Assembly (NCBI GenBank): GCA_017934845.1
Contig: JAGBIR010000134.1
Location: forward strand, 1-25,136
From: Alistipes sp.
Lineage (GTDB): Bacteria > Bacteroidota > Bacteroidia > Bacteroidales > Rikenellaceae
Direction: 5' to 3'
DNA: 25,136 nt
Part shown: positions 25,018 to 25,136 of the stretch, in pieces
Layout: the number at the start of each line of letters is the position of its first letter
Numbering within the stretch: position 1 is the first letter of the stretch
Position numbers and translations under genes: made by a program
Notes under the pieces: model-generated
What the model saw: the letters and a program-made list of their open reading frames with translations, nothing else
Told to the model about the DNA's origin: nothing
Database searches by the model: none

Positions 25018-25099
25018 TTGTGATGTGGTTATAAGCAGACTTTATAAGAGTATAAAAAATAACGATTAATTTGCTGTATGCAAATCGTTTGGTTGTACC

Positions 25100-25107
25100 T
25101 ATCTTTG
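25100..25107 (+). promoter_or_regulatory. -7 box of a gene beyond the right edge
   Basis: TATCTTTG is a perfect TAnnTTTG and is followed by an A-rich leader (aaagagaaaaagaaacaa) typical of Bacteroidota genes. The nearest TTTG boxes are at 25070-25073 (26-bp spacing) and 25088-25091 (8 bp), neither ideal. An inverted repeat, atttgc (25069-25074) and gcaaat (25080-25085), lies just upstream. No gene is visible in 25018-25136. Confidence 0.45.
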
Positions 25108-25136
25108 CATTAAAGAGAAAAAGAAACAATAAAAAA

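Noticed and set aside
1..25136. tRNA, rRNA, CRISPR array, insertion sequence or att site
   Set aside because: No cloverleaf, repeat-spacer pattern, transposase or integrase motif was seen in any gap.

Overview
The window looks like a chromosomal segment of a Bacteroidota bacterium, most likely a gut-type Bacteroidales. The evidence is the repeated Bacteroidota promoter form (TTTG, about 19-20 bp, TAnnTTTG), the cluster uppS-bamA-skp-skp, a TamL-like Omp85 lipoprotein, and genes that mostly lack a strong Shine-Dalgarno sequence. The genus cannot be fixed from sequence alone. I see no insertion sequence, prophage, CRISPR array, tRNA or rRNA.

Left part (1-6980). The window opens inside a large gene with strongly biased codons, probably an abundant surface protein, which ends in two tandem hairpins. 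Next is an AraC-family regulator with an inverted repeat over its own promoter. Between it and the convergent tamL-like gene lies a compact unannotated unit: a consensus promoter (2766-2796), about 85 nt of transcript and a strong intrinsic terminator (2852-2887). This is a candidate small RNA. An alpha/beta hydrolase and a small MORN-like membrane protein follow.

Middle part (7040-15525). On the minus strand, uppS, bamA and two Skp/OmpH chaperone genes form the outer-membrane assembly cluster, with nadK upstream of it. On the plus strand are pdxJ, an HD-domain CCA tRNA nucleotidyltransferase and a FUSC-like membrane protein.

Right part (15421-24522, minus strand). Eleven tightly packed genes form one apparent operon: ureA-ureB-ureC-ureE-ureF-ureG-ureD, a UT-family urea transporter, then cbiM/nikM (with a PDGLE segment), cbiQ and cbiO. 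Together they would import urea, import nickel, load nickel into urease and hydrolyse urea. The last gene, cbiO, overlaps the convergent FUSC-like gene by 105 bp, so the two units should run antisense to each other at their 3' ends. Divergent from ureA is a fluoride channel gene (fluC/crcB). The 120-bp ureA-fluC gap carries a 7-bp inverted repeat that could be an operator. The window ends in the promoter and A-rich leader of a gene lying outside it.

The best leads for something undescribed are the candidate small RNA at 2803-2887, the cbiO/FUSC overlap, the inverted repeat in front of the urease-nickel operon, and the near-leaderless promoter layout of uppS and fluC.
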